A stretch of 64,000 nt of DNA from Gnetum montanum (Eukaryota > Streptophyta > Gnetopsida > Gnetales > Gnetaceae). Numbering within the stretch: the first letter of the stretch is position 1; every line of letters begins with the position of its first letter. Where the stretch lies: the NCBI GenBank assembly GCA_015680685.1, contig MNCI01002989.1, positions 269,484 to 333,483 on the forward strand, in the 5' to 3' direction. Made by a program: the position numbers and the translations under genes. Below are positions 12,754 through 24,801 of this stretch, in pieces. The notes under the pieces are model-generated. The model had not been told where the DNA came from and did not search any database. It saw only the letters and a program-made list of their open reading frames with translations.

Positions 12754-13603
12754 TGATGAGTAGCAAGATACCCCTACGCCCAACCATATGAATTACAAGC
12801 ATTCATGTGCAGTCTGGTCAAACTCTATAGACCATAAGTTCCCAAGTACACTAGTTATAGGAAGTGAAATCTAATCAAGATGATCATTATCTTCTAAGTT
12901 CCATTCATGAGGTACAAGTTTATGGTTAAGTGCAACTAAGGTATATGATTTTTATTATTTTATGTTTTATAAATTTAATCACCTAGAGCAAGAATAAAAG
13001 GTAGGGTAATTTAATATCTAGTTTATCTACTACCTAGCTAGCCTAACACAAGTACCCATTCCCACTCTTTGGACACATCCTAAATGTATGTAGAGCTGCT
13101 GGGTTACCAAACATTAAATGTTTCTGCGTTACCAAGTGCTACACATATGCTCAAAGTGGTCATGCTTGTGTTCATTAATAACTAGAAATTAATTGCTTAA
13201 TTAAAGTGCATTAAAGTAAAGTGCATGAATAATAAATACATTAAAGAAAACATTAATCTATTCTTAGTGCTACAAGGATTATCAAAAGGGCTCATCTTTA
13301 TTTCTATCACATTGTTGTGCTCAAGTATATCAATGCTTGAATAAAGGTCCATACACACTCAGACTCCTGCTACGAGCACTTAGAAATATTCTAACTCTGG
13401 AATGGCTAAACTGAAACAACTTCATTACTCTATGCAGAAATTGACTAAAAATTACATGCCTACATGCTATATTTCTATGCCTACATATACCCTATGATAT
13501 CAGATATTTGACATCGCATCTTGGGCTCCGATATTGGGTATCCAATGTCCAAGCTCTAATATCACATATTCGGTGTTAGAGCACATCAAAACATGATTCA
13601 TCA
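12754..13603 (-). repeat. 5' LTR of element F
   Basis: This matches 3634-4482 in the same orientation. Its right end is followed by the ATGGG copy of the target duplication. It lies head to head with a related plus-strand LTR that ends at 14494, so the two form an inverted pair with outward promoters back to back. Confidence 0.85.
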
Positions 13604-13664
13604 ATGGGGGTATGACTATCAATGAGGTAGCTACATCGATGTAATCTTGTTAATGAATCCTTGT

Positions 13665-14494
13665 TGATGAAGTGTCTTCAGTCAGCTGTGTTGATGGGAT
13701 CCCGTTGATGTAGGGTTTCCCATGTTGACGTGTACCTGGTGACATGGCACCCTAGTAGGTCTATAAATACAACATCCCAGTTGTGTTAAGGAGAGTTAGA
13801 TTTTCAATTGCTAGCAAAATTCTTATAGTTTGTTTTCATAAGAGATAGAATAATTTTCTAAGTTCTTGCAACAAGAGTCAAGGAGTGTTCGAATCTTTAT
13901 TTGAGCACTATTGTACTTAAGCATCGTAGTGTGCAATTATAAAGATGAGATTTTTAGTAAACCTTGCAGCACTTGGACTAGCTTAATGATTTATTTATGC
14001 ATTTATTATTTTCATTAATTAAGAAATTAATTAGGCTATAATGATTAAGACTTTAATTAATTAATTAATCTAAATAGACTAGCATATGTATAACACTTGG
14101 TAGTCCCAGTAGCACTTAATGCTTGGTTGCCCAGCAGTGTTGTACGTGTTCAGGATGTGTACGGAAAGTGGGACTAGATGCTTATGTTAGTATAGTTAGT
14201 TAGTAATTAGCAATTAAATTAGTTGAATTAGTTAATCAATTTATTCTCAATCTATTACCAGCCTTAGGTAAACAAAAAATAAAAATGATAAAAATCATGT
14301 GTGTCAATTACACTTAACCATACAACTAAGCCTCATAAGTGTAGTTGAAAAGACAATGATCATTTCACAATTAGATTCACCTTCTATATTGAATCATGTG
14401 TACAAGAACACTAAGAATCCATGGAATTCAATCAGATCACACGTGAATGCCTTACTGATTTGTGTGGTTGGGCATAGGGATACCTTGTTGGTCA
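13665..14494 (+). repeat. LTR of remnant G (Athila-related, plus orientation)
   Basis: The sequence at about 13900-14494 is a recognisable reverse complement of the F LTRs (for example the blocks around GCAGCACTTGGACTAGC and GGTTGGGCATAGGGATACC). A plus-strand TATA box, CTATAAATAC, is at 13761-13770. The 3' end is placed at TGGTCA (14494), followed by a decayed primer-binding site, TTGTTGCCATCG. The 5' end is less certain; TGATGAAGTG at 13665 resembles the TGATGAATC start of the F LTR. It could be the 3' LTR of remnant H, the 5' LTR of G, or one LTR shared by both. Bases 13609-13664 hold nothing recognisable. Confidence 0.6.
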
Positions 14495-14656
14495 TTGTTG
14501 CCATCGTTGTTAAGGATTCTTAGCCAGTACCATGTGCTATCAATCTAGGATTAGTAAAAATTACTCAACATTGTTGAAATGAACCTCACAAAGTTAAATC
14601 ATAATAATTAATCAAAGCTATACTTCAAGCACATTGAGAAAATATTTCTAACAAAA

Positions 14657-15259
14657 ATGTCTTCTTCTTCTCTCAGGCAAGACGATTATAAGTCAATAGT
14701 ATCACCAGAATGTAGACTGGTATACACTTATTCTGATGAGTTTGTAGCCAATTTAACTTACATCCTCCATTAGGAGGAACAAATGTAGTGGCGAGACATG
14801 GAGGGGAATGTTGTATTACCTCCTGACTAATCTTTTCCAAACTCTCACAAGGTTGAGCATCGAGGAGCTTCATGGAGAGTACATTGTGGAAGATCACGAC
14901 TTCTAGAACTATCGTCCCATTAAGACACAACACAAACAAGCTCAGCAACAGAAAAAGTGCTGCAAAGCCATGAAGTGGAAATAGTTCATTAATCCCTTAT
15001 TTCTGCTAAATCAAAAGGATAATGAGGAACCTCTTTCTGAGGATTCTCAACATGAAAACTCTCCACCTCTTAACTTTGATGAAAGAGAGCCAAAGCCAAA
15101 TCCTAAATCAATGATCAACAATCTAGGTTCTGGTAATAATGAGTCCCATGGTTGTTGGAGCTCTAAGAAAGGGAGTTGAAGTAGAAACTTGGACAAGCAT
15201 AATGATCATCACTCTAAGGATTATGTTCATGAAAAATGGAGAGGAAGTTGCAGACACCA
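14657..15259 (+). pseudogene. Gag N-terminus of remnant G, cut by element E
   Basis: The ATG at 14657 begins MSSSSLRQDDYKSIVSPECR, which matches the start of the F gag, and the next residues LVYTYSDEFVANLTYILH match the equivalent VYAHLDEYVPNFTFILH of F. In-frame TAG codons follow soon after (14772 and nearby). The downstream part around 15040-15250 is still gag-like low complexity. The frame ends abruptly at the start of the E LTR at 15260. E therefore inserted into this gag; the left flank of E reads CACCA. Confidence 0.6.
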
Positions 15260-16661
15260 TGAAACACCATAAAAATTTCGAGGCCTCGACGGTTTGGCAA
15301 AATCTAGCAACTCGGGCAAGGAGTCACGACAAGGCGTGGCACAGTACAGATGAACTCTAGGAGACAGAACGAAACGATGGGTGCACAGAGGCAAGCCTTC
15401 CACTTTGCGAATTTTCTATGTTTCAAAATCTCAACATTTAGCATATTACGCTGGATTATGCAACATAGCGTAACGCCGCGTTGCGCAGCGTAATATCAAA
15501 GACAGTCCACCGTAGCATCAAGGATGGCAAACATTCAAGACTTCGACAACCCAACAGAAATCTCAAGGCTTAAGCAACGATTTGCAGCATGCTACACATT
15601 TCAGCGGGTTTTCTTTCCTGGTTAAGGGGCCCATTATGTTGCGTTATGCGATGCGGTGTAATAAAACCCTGAAAGGGATTGAAACAGAGGAAGTGCAGCG
15701 ACAATACTTCAACTTTTGCAGTTTCGTTATTTTACGCTGAATCATGCTATGATGCATAATGTAGTGTAATGCAGCGTAATGCAAGTAATGACAACACAAT
15801 TCAAACATCAGTAATTCATACGCCATAATACGCTCTCTAGCATATTGTAGCGTAATCAAAGGACAGTTTGTTGCCAAAGTCCAAACAAGAGTGGTTTACG
15901 ATGCACTATGCGGCATAGTGTCGCAAACTTCAATGACGACACATCAGGTCAATGGCATCTTATAAGTCCAGGACACATGTCACATAAACCACATTTTCCT
16001 CCTGACCCTAACCTTATAAATGCTCTAGTTGATGAAGATCAAGTGGTTGGCAAAAATTTTCTCTTTCAAGGTTGGCAAGAGAGCAAAAAAGAGGATTAGC
16101 GATTGTGAGAACATCGGAGGTGATTAGCAAGAACTCTTGATCAGAAAAAATCAGCTACCAGATATTCTCCTCGGGGTTTGACTTCCTTGTGTCCAGATTG
16201 GCTAGAACAAGGTAGATTGACCCTCGCTTGTTTCATCTTTAGATAACTTTCTTGCTGCTGGCATGTGCTTTGTCCAAACCGAAGCCCACCTGTAATCGTT
16301 GTATCAAACATATTGTGTTCATAAATTAAATCCCAGACCTTATGATCATATTCCCTACAAATCTGATTCCTTGCATCCTATTTATATAGATTTGGCAATC
16401 ACATCTAAATCGTTTACATCATTTTCAATTGTTTTCAGGATTAAAAATATTGCATTGCCTTATAAAGAATCTTCATTTTGCCATCAAATTATTGCAAAAA
16501 TTTTACTAATTAAGTAAGTCCTTGTCTAATCGACAAGACCGTTCAGGGCACCTCGGATTCGTTTCTTTCTCTAGCACCACCCTCGCATGGATCCAAGGTT
16601 AGAATTATGTACACGGACTTTCGTTCGGTATTTCCAGTGATCGACATTTTCCTTCGTTACA
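15260..16661 (+). repeat. 5' LTR of element E
   Basis: It starts TGAAACACC and ends TTCGTTACA (TG...CA). A TATA-like TTATAAATGC is at about 16014-16023. Sequences such as GCGTAATGCAGCGTAATG occur repeatedly at about 15440-15500 and 15640-15910, the same GCGTA motif that fills the A and B elements. It is the inverted partner of 18627-20083, with conserved blocks such as TTCAGGGCACCTCGGATTCG. Confidence 0.85.
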
Positions 16662-16667
16662 GTTTTC

Positions 16668-16686
16668 TGGCGCTAGAAGGAGGGCC
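16668..16686 (+). promoter_or_regulatory. Primer-binding site of element E
   Basis: TGGCGCTAGAAGGAGGGCC starts six bases after the LTR end. The same sequence, with small changes, follows the 5' LTRs of A (41852-41870, minus) and B (58399-58415, minus), which ties the three elements to one group. I do not assign the tRNA. Bases 16687-16917 are untranslated leader without visible features. Confidence 0.75.
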
Positions 16687-16917
16687 TTCATAGCCAGTCC
16701 ACATTTTACGGGTAGTCTTGTAAGCTATCTGTACCCATTGTCAATCAATGTAAACGTAATACCTCCAAGGTTATTTACAAAATTGTGAAGTGTAGATCGG
16801 TCGCTTCGACGATTCCTTTGGAATCCTACAAGATAGAAAGCCCCGATTATTGTCTTAGTTTGCCTTTGTCCTTTAGATCTTTACCCTTATCGACATTATT
16901 TTCGAATTGCATAGAAA

Positions 16918-18626
16918 ATGGTTACATCAACCACAGCTGTTGACATTTCCAACCTAGAAAACCCGTGGACCATGCAAGTTACACGCCGCTCCCTCAGGCT
17001 TCAAACCAAAGAGCCTGAGGGACATGCTCAATGCAGGGAACACTATAATTTTCTCTGTGCTAAGCTAGCAGCAAACCTGCCCGTGTATTCGCAAGAACTC
17101 GAGGAAAAACGAGAGTACGAGTTCATATACTGCAACGGGAAGGAATTTATTCCTTTGCCTAACGCTACTATGCCCTTGACAGATCAACAAAAGTGGATCC
17201 TAGATCAAATGTTGATGGCACAGACATCACTAGAACAACTAGAAGTCTTATTTCGTGATGAAACACTTCATGACAGGCAAGACGATCTATAATCTCACTC
17301 TAAAGGAGGCAGCCATGTTGATTTCACCATGGCCCCTCCCTCCATGACGTCCGGTGTAAATCTGTTGTTCATGGTTACCACGCCTCTGACATTATCTAAT
17401 ACCAATCAATTCCCGCACTCATCACGCTTACATTTCCTGTCTCCGACTATACTTTCGGGTGAAGGTCCATCATGGATCATTCCCCAGCAGGTGCAATTAC
17501 CTATCCACCCCATCGTACGTCTACGCCTGTGTCACTGCATGTGCACACAATACCTACGTCCAAATTACCTACAACACCAACTTTGCTCCCGACTCACACG
17601 ACAGAGCCTGCCACCATAGCATGGTGGGCTCCCAACATGTCTCTTGTTGCCCATCCTGCGTAAATGCATCATCATCCCCATCATCAAAGTCAAGTCCCAC
17701 AAGCGCTAAACCCAATTACAGGATCGTTGCCCATGCCCCCGGTTACACAAACAGCATACCCAATGGCGTAGCCGATGGTGGTCGCTCCATCTACACCAAC
17801 CACCGGATGGTGGATGCCACAAGCAGCACTACCTACAGGGACTATCCCGATAGCACCGATCATCGGCCAAGCCGTTGCCTCCGTTCTGCCACTCGGTGTG
17901 GCTCCTCCCGCCGTTCCACAAACGACCTTGTCATCTACGGGTCTGGATTAAGCCTTCCAACTCATTTAGACCCTTATAGAGGAGGTCAAGCATCTCAAGG
18001 CTGCTGGTTTTGATGTGGTGCAAGTCATGGATTTTTACCATGACGATCCTATTAGTCCAGCAATCCTAGTCCTGTCGTTGCCACCTAGGATGCCCGTTCC
18101 CCATTTCAAAAAATACAATGGGGAAGGTGATCCCAACGCCCACCGCATCACGTTTAGGTTAGAGTCCTTATTGCTGCAAAAATGGCCGCATACTATAATT
18201 CGTGTCTTTGCTATGTCCTTAATGGGTAAAGCTTTGGATTGGTATCGAGCACTTCCACGTGCTTCCATTTCAACTTTGGAAGAGCTGCTAACCCAGTTTG
18301 TGACTCGTTTCAAATACAACCTGAAGCCAGAAGTCACGCTGGATCAGCTTATGGGAGTCAAGCAAGACCCGCTCGAGTTGTTCCAAAAGTTCATACAGCA
18401 TTGGAGCGCCACCTTGAACGAGATCCGTGAACCCATCGCAGAGGCCCATCTACTTGCAATCTTTAAGGGAGTGGTCAACGACTTTATCAAGTCTAAGCTA
18501 TATTACCTCGCTCCCCATTCCCTCAGCCAAGCCTTTGCTTAGACTAAGAGCATCCAAGACGCGACAGAGGCTAGTGAAGATCAGGCATATGTGATCTACA
18601 AGAATGCCCATAGCAAGGGTAAGGAT
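16918..18626 (+). pseudogene. Element E gag, truncated
   Basis: The ATG at 16918 opens a 124-codon frame with RRSLRLQTKEPEG and EYEFIYCNGKEFIPLP, matching the Gag N-termini of A and B (RRSLRLQGRNP; YELFHRGGHEFIPSP). A Pro/Gln/Thr-rich linker at about 17300-18000 is frameshifted. The Gag core is at 18015-18542: DFYHDDPISPAILVLSLPP, KALDWYRALPRASIST, QFVTRFKYNLKPEVTLDQL, FIQHWSATLNEIREPI, matching retrotransposon Gag. A stop at 18540 (SQAFA-stop, where A and B have Gln) is probably CAG to TAG. The frame then runs into the D LTR at 18627, so nucleocapsid and protease are missing here. Confidence 0.8.
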
Positions 18627-20083
18627 TGTAACGACGGAAAACGTTGGTTGCTGGAAATACCGAACGAAAGTCCATGTACATAGTTCCAACCCCAGATCCA
18701 TGTGAGGACCATGCTGGAGAGAAAAAACGAATCCAAGGTGCCCTGAACAGTGTTGTCGATCAGACAGGGACTTATTTAATCAGTAAAAGATTTGGTAATA
18801 ATTTTGATGGCGAAATGAAGATTCTTTATAAAGTGATGCAATGTTTTTAATCCCGAAAGCAATTGAAGATAATGCAAATGATTTAGATAAGATTGCCAAA
18901 TCCATCTAACTAGGATGCAGGAGATCAGATTTGGTAGATAATATGATCACAAGATCTGGGATTTAATTTATGAAAAACAATATGTTTGATACAGTGACTT
19001 CAAGCGTGCTTCGGTTTGGACAAAGCATATGCTAGTAACAAGAAAGTTATGCAAAGATGAAATAAGCGAGGATCGATCTACCTTGATCTAGCCAATCTGG
19101 GCGCAAGGAAATCAAACCCATGGGAGAATATCCTGTAGCTGATTGTTTCTAATCAAGAATTCTTGTCAATCACCTCCGACGTTTTCACGATTGCTGATTC
19201 TCTTTTGCTCTCTTACCAATCTTGAAAGAAAAATTTTGTCAACCTTCCTTGATCTTTGTCAACTGGAGCATTTATAAGGTCAGGGTTAGGAGAAAAACAC
19301 GGTTTAAGTCACGCGTGTCCTGAACTCATAAAATGCCGTTGACTCAATGTGTTGTTGTTAAAGCTTACGACGCTATGCTGCGTAACGCGTCGTAAACTAC
19401 CCTCGTGTGAGTTTTGACAACAGATTGTCCTTTGATTACGCTGTAATATGCTAGAGAGCGTATTATGGCGTATGAACTACTGATGTCTGAATTGTGCTTG
19501 TCATTACTTGAATTACGCTGCATTACACTAAATTACACATCGTAGCGTAATTCAGCGTAAAATAACGAAACCGCAAAAGTTGAAGTGTTGTTGCCGCGCT
19601 TCCTCTGTTTCAATCTTTCTAGGGGTTTTTACTACGCTGCATTGCATAAAGCAACGTAATGGACCCCTTAACCAAGAAAGAAAACCCGCTGAAACGTGCA
19701 TCATACTGCAGACTATTGCTTAGGCCTTGAGATTTTTACTGGGCTGTCAAAGTCTTGCATGTTTGCCATCCTTGATGCTGTGGTGGACTGTCTTTGATAT
19801 TACGCTGCACAATGCGATATTACGCTATGTAGCGTAATACAGCGTAATTTGCCAAAAGTTAAGATTTTCGAAATAGATAACTTGCGATTTTGGAAGTTTT
19901 GCCGCTGTGCATCAGTCGCTTTGCTCCGTCCTTTGGAATTTGCTTGTGTTGTGTTATGCAGCGTAGCGGGACAGACCTTCGACTGAAAAGGAACTTGCTG
20001 CACCGCGCCTTGTTGCGACCCTTTGCCTGAATTACTAGCCTTTTGCTAAACCACCGAGGCCTTGAAATTTTCACGGTGTTTCA
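18627..20083 (-). repeat. 3' LTR of element D
   Basis: On the minus strand it starts TGAAACACCG at 20083 and ends TTCCGTCGTTACA at 18627, 1,457 bp. TATA-like TTATAAATGC lies at about 19268-19278 on the minus strand. GCGTA-type motifs cluster at about 19370-19860. It is inverted with respect to the E LTR 2 kb to the left. Confidence 0.85.
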
Positions 20084-20101
20084 ATGGCCCCTCTTTGTTG
20101 A
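20084..20101 (-). promoter_or_regulatory. Polypurine tract of element D
   Basis: The minus strand reads GTCAACAAAGAGGGGCCAT directly before the LTR start TGAAACACC. The same AACAAAGAGGGGCCA tract precedes the 3' LTRs of B (24802-24820) and A (26767-26785), which supports it as the plus-strand primer of this group. Confidence 0.8.
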
Positions 20102-21281
20102 CGTTTAGAGGACTTACCCAAAAGACGTCGACAAAAAATACGAAACACCGAAAAGGCAAAAGCGTCAATGGCGTCTGTCGGAGACTGCTCGAATGTTGTT
20201 CTGTCAAACTTAGAAGTGCGAGGATGGGGGGCCATAGGGTATAGAAGGGATCTTACAGGAGTTAGAGATGGTAGGTTCGGGGAAGACTCAAACACATGAA
20301 CATGAAGCTTCTCCGAACAAGTTATTACGGCCTTTTGCTAATGTGTTTGCGAAAGATTACGTTGGCATACTGCATATGGGGGGGGGGGNCTTCCAATGAA
20401 GGTATTCTCAATCAACGCCTTCGTAACCAGTAACCTTCAAAACACAACATAAAACAAAAAGCTAGAAGTAAACGTCCAGATCGCTAAGGAGGGAGGCTTT
20501 TGAAACAAGCGCCATCCAAAGCGAATAGGAGAGTGTAGACTTTTGAAACTGGAACCACAGCAAATAGTAAGGGTGCCAATGTTGATGCCGCGGTTCCTAA
20601 AGTTACCGTCGACAACCATATTCATCTTGCTCGAAGGACGGTGCAAAGAACATGTCAGATGAATCTGCTAAGCCAGAATCTGATGACGGCGATGGATGGA
20701 GGCCGTTGAGATGGTGGGTGGCCGTGGTTTTTTCGGGGCACCAAGTGGTGAAATTGATCCTAGGAGCTGCAGCTACGAATTGGTTGTCGTAGCGACATCT
20801 CCGAGGGGTCAGTAGTATGCCTTTCGGCATGTCCAAGGAATCAGCAGGATGCTGATGGGGTAACGATGTTGCGTTTGTTCCAACACCTTACTTGCTCCAT
20901 CTGGTAGGGATGCAGTGCAAGAATGATCACACTCGTTTGCTTCATGGATGACTTGACAGAGTCCAGTTTTGGATCCTGGTTGACCGTTGTTGCTGGTTTT
21001 AAGTCTCAACAGACCATGGTCCTGGTTTAATGTCTGGGCAGACTAGAACCTACTAGTTTTACGTCGTAGCAAATGGTGGAAGGGCTAGTTTATAGTCCTA
21101 GCAGACTGTGCTGTGGGTGTCAGTTTTACATCGTGACTCAGGGACAAATCTGTGCTTGTCTAATGTCTCAGCAGACGTGTGCTTACCTTTGCCAGTTTAG
21201 CGTCTTGGCAGACACGTGCCAAACTTGCCAGTTTTAAGTCGTAGTGGACGTTTGTTACCTAATTTTGAGCTGAGTCGATGT
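20102..21281 (-). other. 3' internal spacer of element D, with short AGTTTTA-type repeats
   Basis: No coding frame is convincing. A run of 11 G followed by an N at 20378-20389 marks an unresolved homopolymer. From about 20995 to 21255 the plus strand has a degenerate repeat of the form AGTTTTAAGTC(N4-6)CAGAC, with at least six units. Comparable repeats lie at the same place in A (27775-28105) and B (44020-44400). Confidence 0.6.
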
Positions 21282-23342
21282 TCAGACGTAATACCGCTTT
21301 AGGTACAGATGATTCACCAGATTTGGTAGTTCATTGTTGTCGGTGTCTGCTAACTTGAATGCTCCATTGGCGTATGCGCCGATGACCAGGAAAGGGCCTT
21401 CCCAGTTTGCAGAGAACTTGCCTACTGGTTCACGAATGGCCTTGAGAACTAAGTCTCCTTTCTCAATCGGTTGTTGGTGCAAGTTGTGTCGATGCTTCTG
21501 TCTCTGTTTATCCTGATATTTTTCGATGGTGTCAAGCGTCTGGATGCGTTTCTCCTCCACTGAGTCTAAATCCACAATTCTAGACTCATTGTGTTGAGTC
21601 TCATTTATAACCGTAGATATGACCATCCGCAATGAGGGAACCTGTAATTCCAAGGGCAACACTACTTCAGATCCGTAGACTAGGCTGTAGGGCATCCTGT
21701 CTGTGGTTGTTCTGCACGTCATATGATACACCCATAGCACATAGAGGATTTTTTCTTGCCACCGCTTCTTATTACTGCTGAGCATTTTCTTAAGTAAATT
21801 GATGATTACCTTGTTTGTCGCCTCTGCTTGACCATTTGCTTGCGGGTAATAAGGTGAAGAAAAAGATTGCTTGATACCAAGATTATTGCAAAAATATTTG
21901 GTTTCTGTGCTACTAAATTGTGGTCCGTTGTCAGTCACAATAGTCATAGGGAGTCCAAATCTGGTTACAATATTGTCTAAGATGAAATGGCAAACTTTTC
22001 GAGATGTAATCTTTCGTAGGGGAATAGCCTCAACCCACTTTGTAAAATACTTAGTGGCGGTGATAATGAAGCTATGACATGCGGAAGATTTAGACGAGAT
22101 GGGACCTATGATGTCCAGTCCCTATCGTTGGAATGGCCAAGTAATTTGGGTAGTGTGTAACTCAGTCGGTGACACGTGTATTAGATTTGCGTAACGTTGG
22201 CACGTGTCACACGTCTTAACCTTGGCAAGGCAGTCTTTTTCCATGTACGGCCAATAGTACTCTAAGCGTATGATTTTAGCAATCATTGCTCACGGGGCTA
22301 CGTGTCCTCCGCACAGCTCTTCGTGGACTTTGTTAACTATTTGCTATGCTTGGTTGCTGTTAACGCAGGTAAGCAATACCCCATCGAAGGAGCGTCTACA
22401 GAGAGTATTGTCTCCAAGGATGATATATTGCCTAGCACACTTGCGCACTACATCTTTTTACGCATGTGTTAGCTCGTGCGGCGGTTCGCCATGCAGAAGG
22501 TAAGTTTTAATGTTGTCATACCATTCTAACATTCCTTCCGCGTTTAATGAAGAAATCTGCACCACTTGAATGACAGGCTCTGTACATTCTATCATTAAAG
22601 CGGGCCAAGTGGCAAACAAGTGTGGCGGCACGTTTAACACCAGTGTTTCTAGTGCATCGGCAACAACGTTTTCGTTGCGCGGCACGTGTTGGGCATCGGT
22701 TGTCACGAATTGTTTCAGGAGATCTTTAGCCATATTGCAGTAGGGCTGTAGGTGCACAGCCTTGTAGGCGTAGACTCTTGTGATTTGATTGATGATAAGC
22801 ATCAAATCACCTCAGATCGCTAGGTGTTGAACTTTAAGTTCTCTGGCTGTCAACAACCCTCTAAGGAGCCCCTCATACTCTGTCACATTGTTTGTACAAG
22901 GGAATGTTAGGCGATAAGCCGATGGACGCACATCCTCGGGAGTAAGGATAATAACGGTGGCGGCATTGCCGCCCTTAGTGGTTGAAGCTCCGTCAAAGTA
23001 TAACGTTGCCTCAAGGCCTGTTGATATAGGGCTTAAACTATGTACATGTTCATTCGGGAATTCTGGCTCTATTATAGCTTGGTCGTTAATCGGCGACGTT
23101 GCTAATTGGTTAGCTATGGCTTGGCCTTTGGTGGATGATTGGACAACATAATGTAAATCAAAATCAGCTGTGATAACTTTCCAATGAGCTATCCTACTAC
23201 TTTCATACAAATTGTTGGAGATAGCCTGTAGAATGTTACTTTTACAAATTATGTTGACCTGACTGCGGAAAAGATAATGCCTACATTTTTTGAGTGCGAA
23301 AACTAATGCTAAAAAGTTACGCTCCACTTCGTTGTACCTTGT
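21282..23342 (-). pseudogene. Element D pol, 3' half: RNase H, second RNase H-type domain, integrase
   Basis: The frame enters at 23342 with RYNEVERNFLALVFALKK (end of the RT-linked RNase H) and continues to a second RNase H-like domain with LYFDGASTTKGGNAATVI and CTNNVTEYEGLLRGLL, the extra domain typical of the Tat lineage. A TGA at about 22806-22808 (likely from CGA) breaks its REDS/RGDS motif. The integrase has a His/Cys zinc-binding region (HEELCGGHVAP, TCDTCQRYANL) and the catalytic-core motifs IVTDNGPQFSSTETKYF and YYPQANGQAEATNK. The C-terminus (IEKGDLVLKAIREP) ends at a stop at 21282. Stops occur at about 22457, 22285 and 22120. The open frame upstream to 23504 is an artefact of reading out of the B LTR. 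Confidence 0.85.
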
Positions 23343-24801
23343 TGTACTGTCCGAAATCGTCGGTCTCTGGCTGGAATGAAACAGAAACCTGGAGATCCCT
23401 GGACACGCACAGAAGACCCTACCTTCGCTTGAGGGCAAGCTAAAATTAACGAAGGCAGAGCACCTTGAGTGGTCCGCACGCGGATCAGGCAAGGATTTCC
23501 CCAAACGTACATCGATATACTGTACGCTAGGTTATACGTAAACGACGTAACTGATGTAAAACGGAGCGTAAACGTACAGGAACGTAAGTAATAAGCATGC
23601 AATAATGAACGAAAAACTATAACAAATCTTAGCAAAATAGATGTGATAATATTATTGTGAAATTGAAAGTTACAATGCACCGGTCTAACGTAGTTGTGAA
23701 TCTGACATAAGGCGGACGAAGAGCCCCGATAGATGCGCGGGGACGATTGTGTACTGGTTTAAACTACAGGCACAACGTGAAGGCTGTATGCTCAGCATGT
23801 AGGGTTAAGGTCCAGCGTACAGGGTTTGTTTTGCTTTGCTCTCTAGTTTCTTTGTGTCTCTGGTTCTTTTTTTTTTGTCTCTGGTTTGCTCAAAAATTGC
23901 CAACCCCAATCTAGTGAAAAATTGGAGTTTTTATACAAGTTTAGATGTGAGACGGGTTTTGAGAGGGGATGATTGGCTATGGAGTGCTGGACTCTCAGTT
24001 CGGGTGACATGTGGCGCATTGACCGAGTGCGAAAGGATGAAATTTTACAAGTGTACAGCGTGCTGCACGCCAGTGTATACTACTGCACGCCAACGTATAC
24101 ACGCTGGACGTGTGACCTCAGCGTACAGACTTGATCAAAATAAAAGAAGTCGTTCAACCCTCAGATTTGAATTTGGATGTTATGAGAATGCTGCCTATGG
24201 ATGTTCAGCTTGGTTGACCTTAATCTGACACGGTTCTGGAGAGCTTTGATTGGTATACGTTATGCTACACACTGGTCGTACACTTTGTACATGCTGGGCG
24301 TATACGCCGAGCGTACACGTTGGGCGTATATGTTGGGCGTACACGCTGTATCGTTTTTCTAGAGCCCATGATGCCACTTGATAATTAATCTGTTCCTGTG
24401 AGTTGATGCTTTGTACCGGATCTTGCTTCTGAAGTGCGGTTTCCATGCTGTCTTTGGGATTGCATGTTAGGCATACACGTCAGTCATTCATGCCGAGCGT
24501 ATACATGAGGCATCTACGTTGGGCGTGTACGCTGTGCGTATATGCTATGAATGCATGCTGGGCGTATACGTTGAGAATGCATACTTAGTGAGGACTAAGT
24601 ATCTTGAGCTCTGAAGTTGCCATGTTTGATACCAGATGTCGCTGTGGTCGTCTGCGAGTCCTGGGGAACTGCTCCTTGTTGAGTTCGACTCTGCTTGAAG
24701 TTGTCTGTGGGGCCCTCAAGCTTTAGTCATGTTGGGGAGCATCATGACTTAGCTCGATTCTTGTTGGAGAAGTACTAAGCTCAGAATTTTGTGGTGTTTC
24801 A
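23343..24801 (-). repeat. 3' LTR of element B
   Basis: On the minus strand it starts TGAAACACCACAAAATT and ends GATTTCGGACAGTACA. A minus-strand TATA (TTGTATAAAA) lies at about 23929-23938. The part at about 24270-24600 is packed with GGGCGTATACGC-type motifs. The polypurine tract follows on the right (24802-24820). It pairs with 58421-59900. Confidence 0.9.

Larger units (their letters stand above)
3634..13603 (-). mobile_element. Element F: complete, decayed Athila-like Ty3/gypsy retrotransposon
   Basis: Two direct repeats of 849 and 850 bp bound the element. In element orientation each LTR begins TGAT and ends TCATCA, giving the TG...CA termini of LTR retrotransposons. A primer-binding-site-like sequence follows the right-hand LTR on the minus strand, so transcription ran right to left. 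The flanks are ATGGA (3629-3633) and ATGGG (13604-13608), a target duplication with one mismatch. Inside, gag, protease, RT, RNase H and integrase occur in that order on the minus strand, all with stops. The total is 9,970 bp. It split remnants H and G, which are of a related family. No intact ORF remains, and a polypurine tract next to the 3' LTR is not evident. Confidence 0.85.
15260..18626 (+). mobile_element. Element E: 5' part of a Tat-type retrotransposon, plus strand
   Basis: It consists of a 1,402-bp LTR, a primer-binding site and a gag pseudogene, all in plus orientation. Its LTR is the same family as that of D (18627-20083), which lies inverted to it. The element stops in the middle of gag at 18626, exactly where the TGTAACG terminus of the D LTR begins. 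The simplest reading is that D inserted into the E gag and that the rest of E lies beyond the right edge of the window. The left flank of D reads AGGAT, so a matching AGGAT would be expected at the far end of D. Confidence 0.8.

Noticed and set aside
22812-23504. A 230-codon minus-strand ORF starting in the B LTR
   Set aside because: Its first 55 or so residues are LTR sequence read into the RNase H of D. It exists only because of the insertion.
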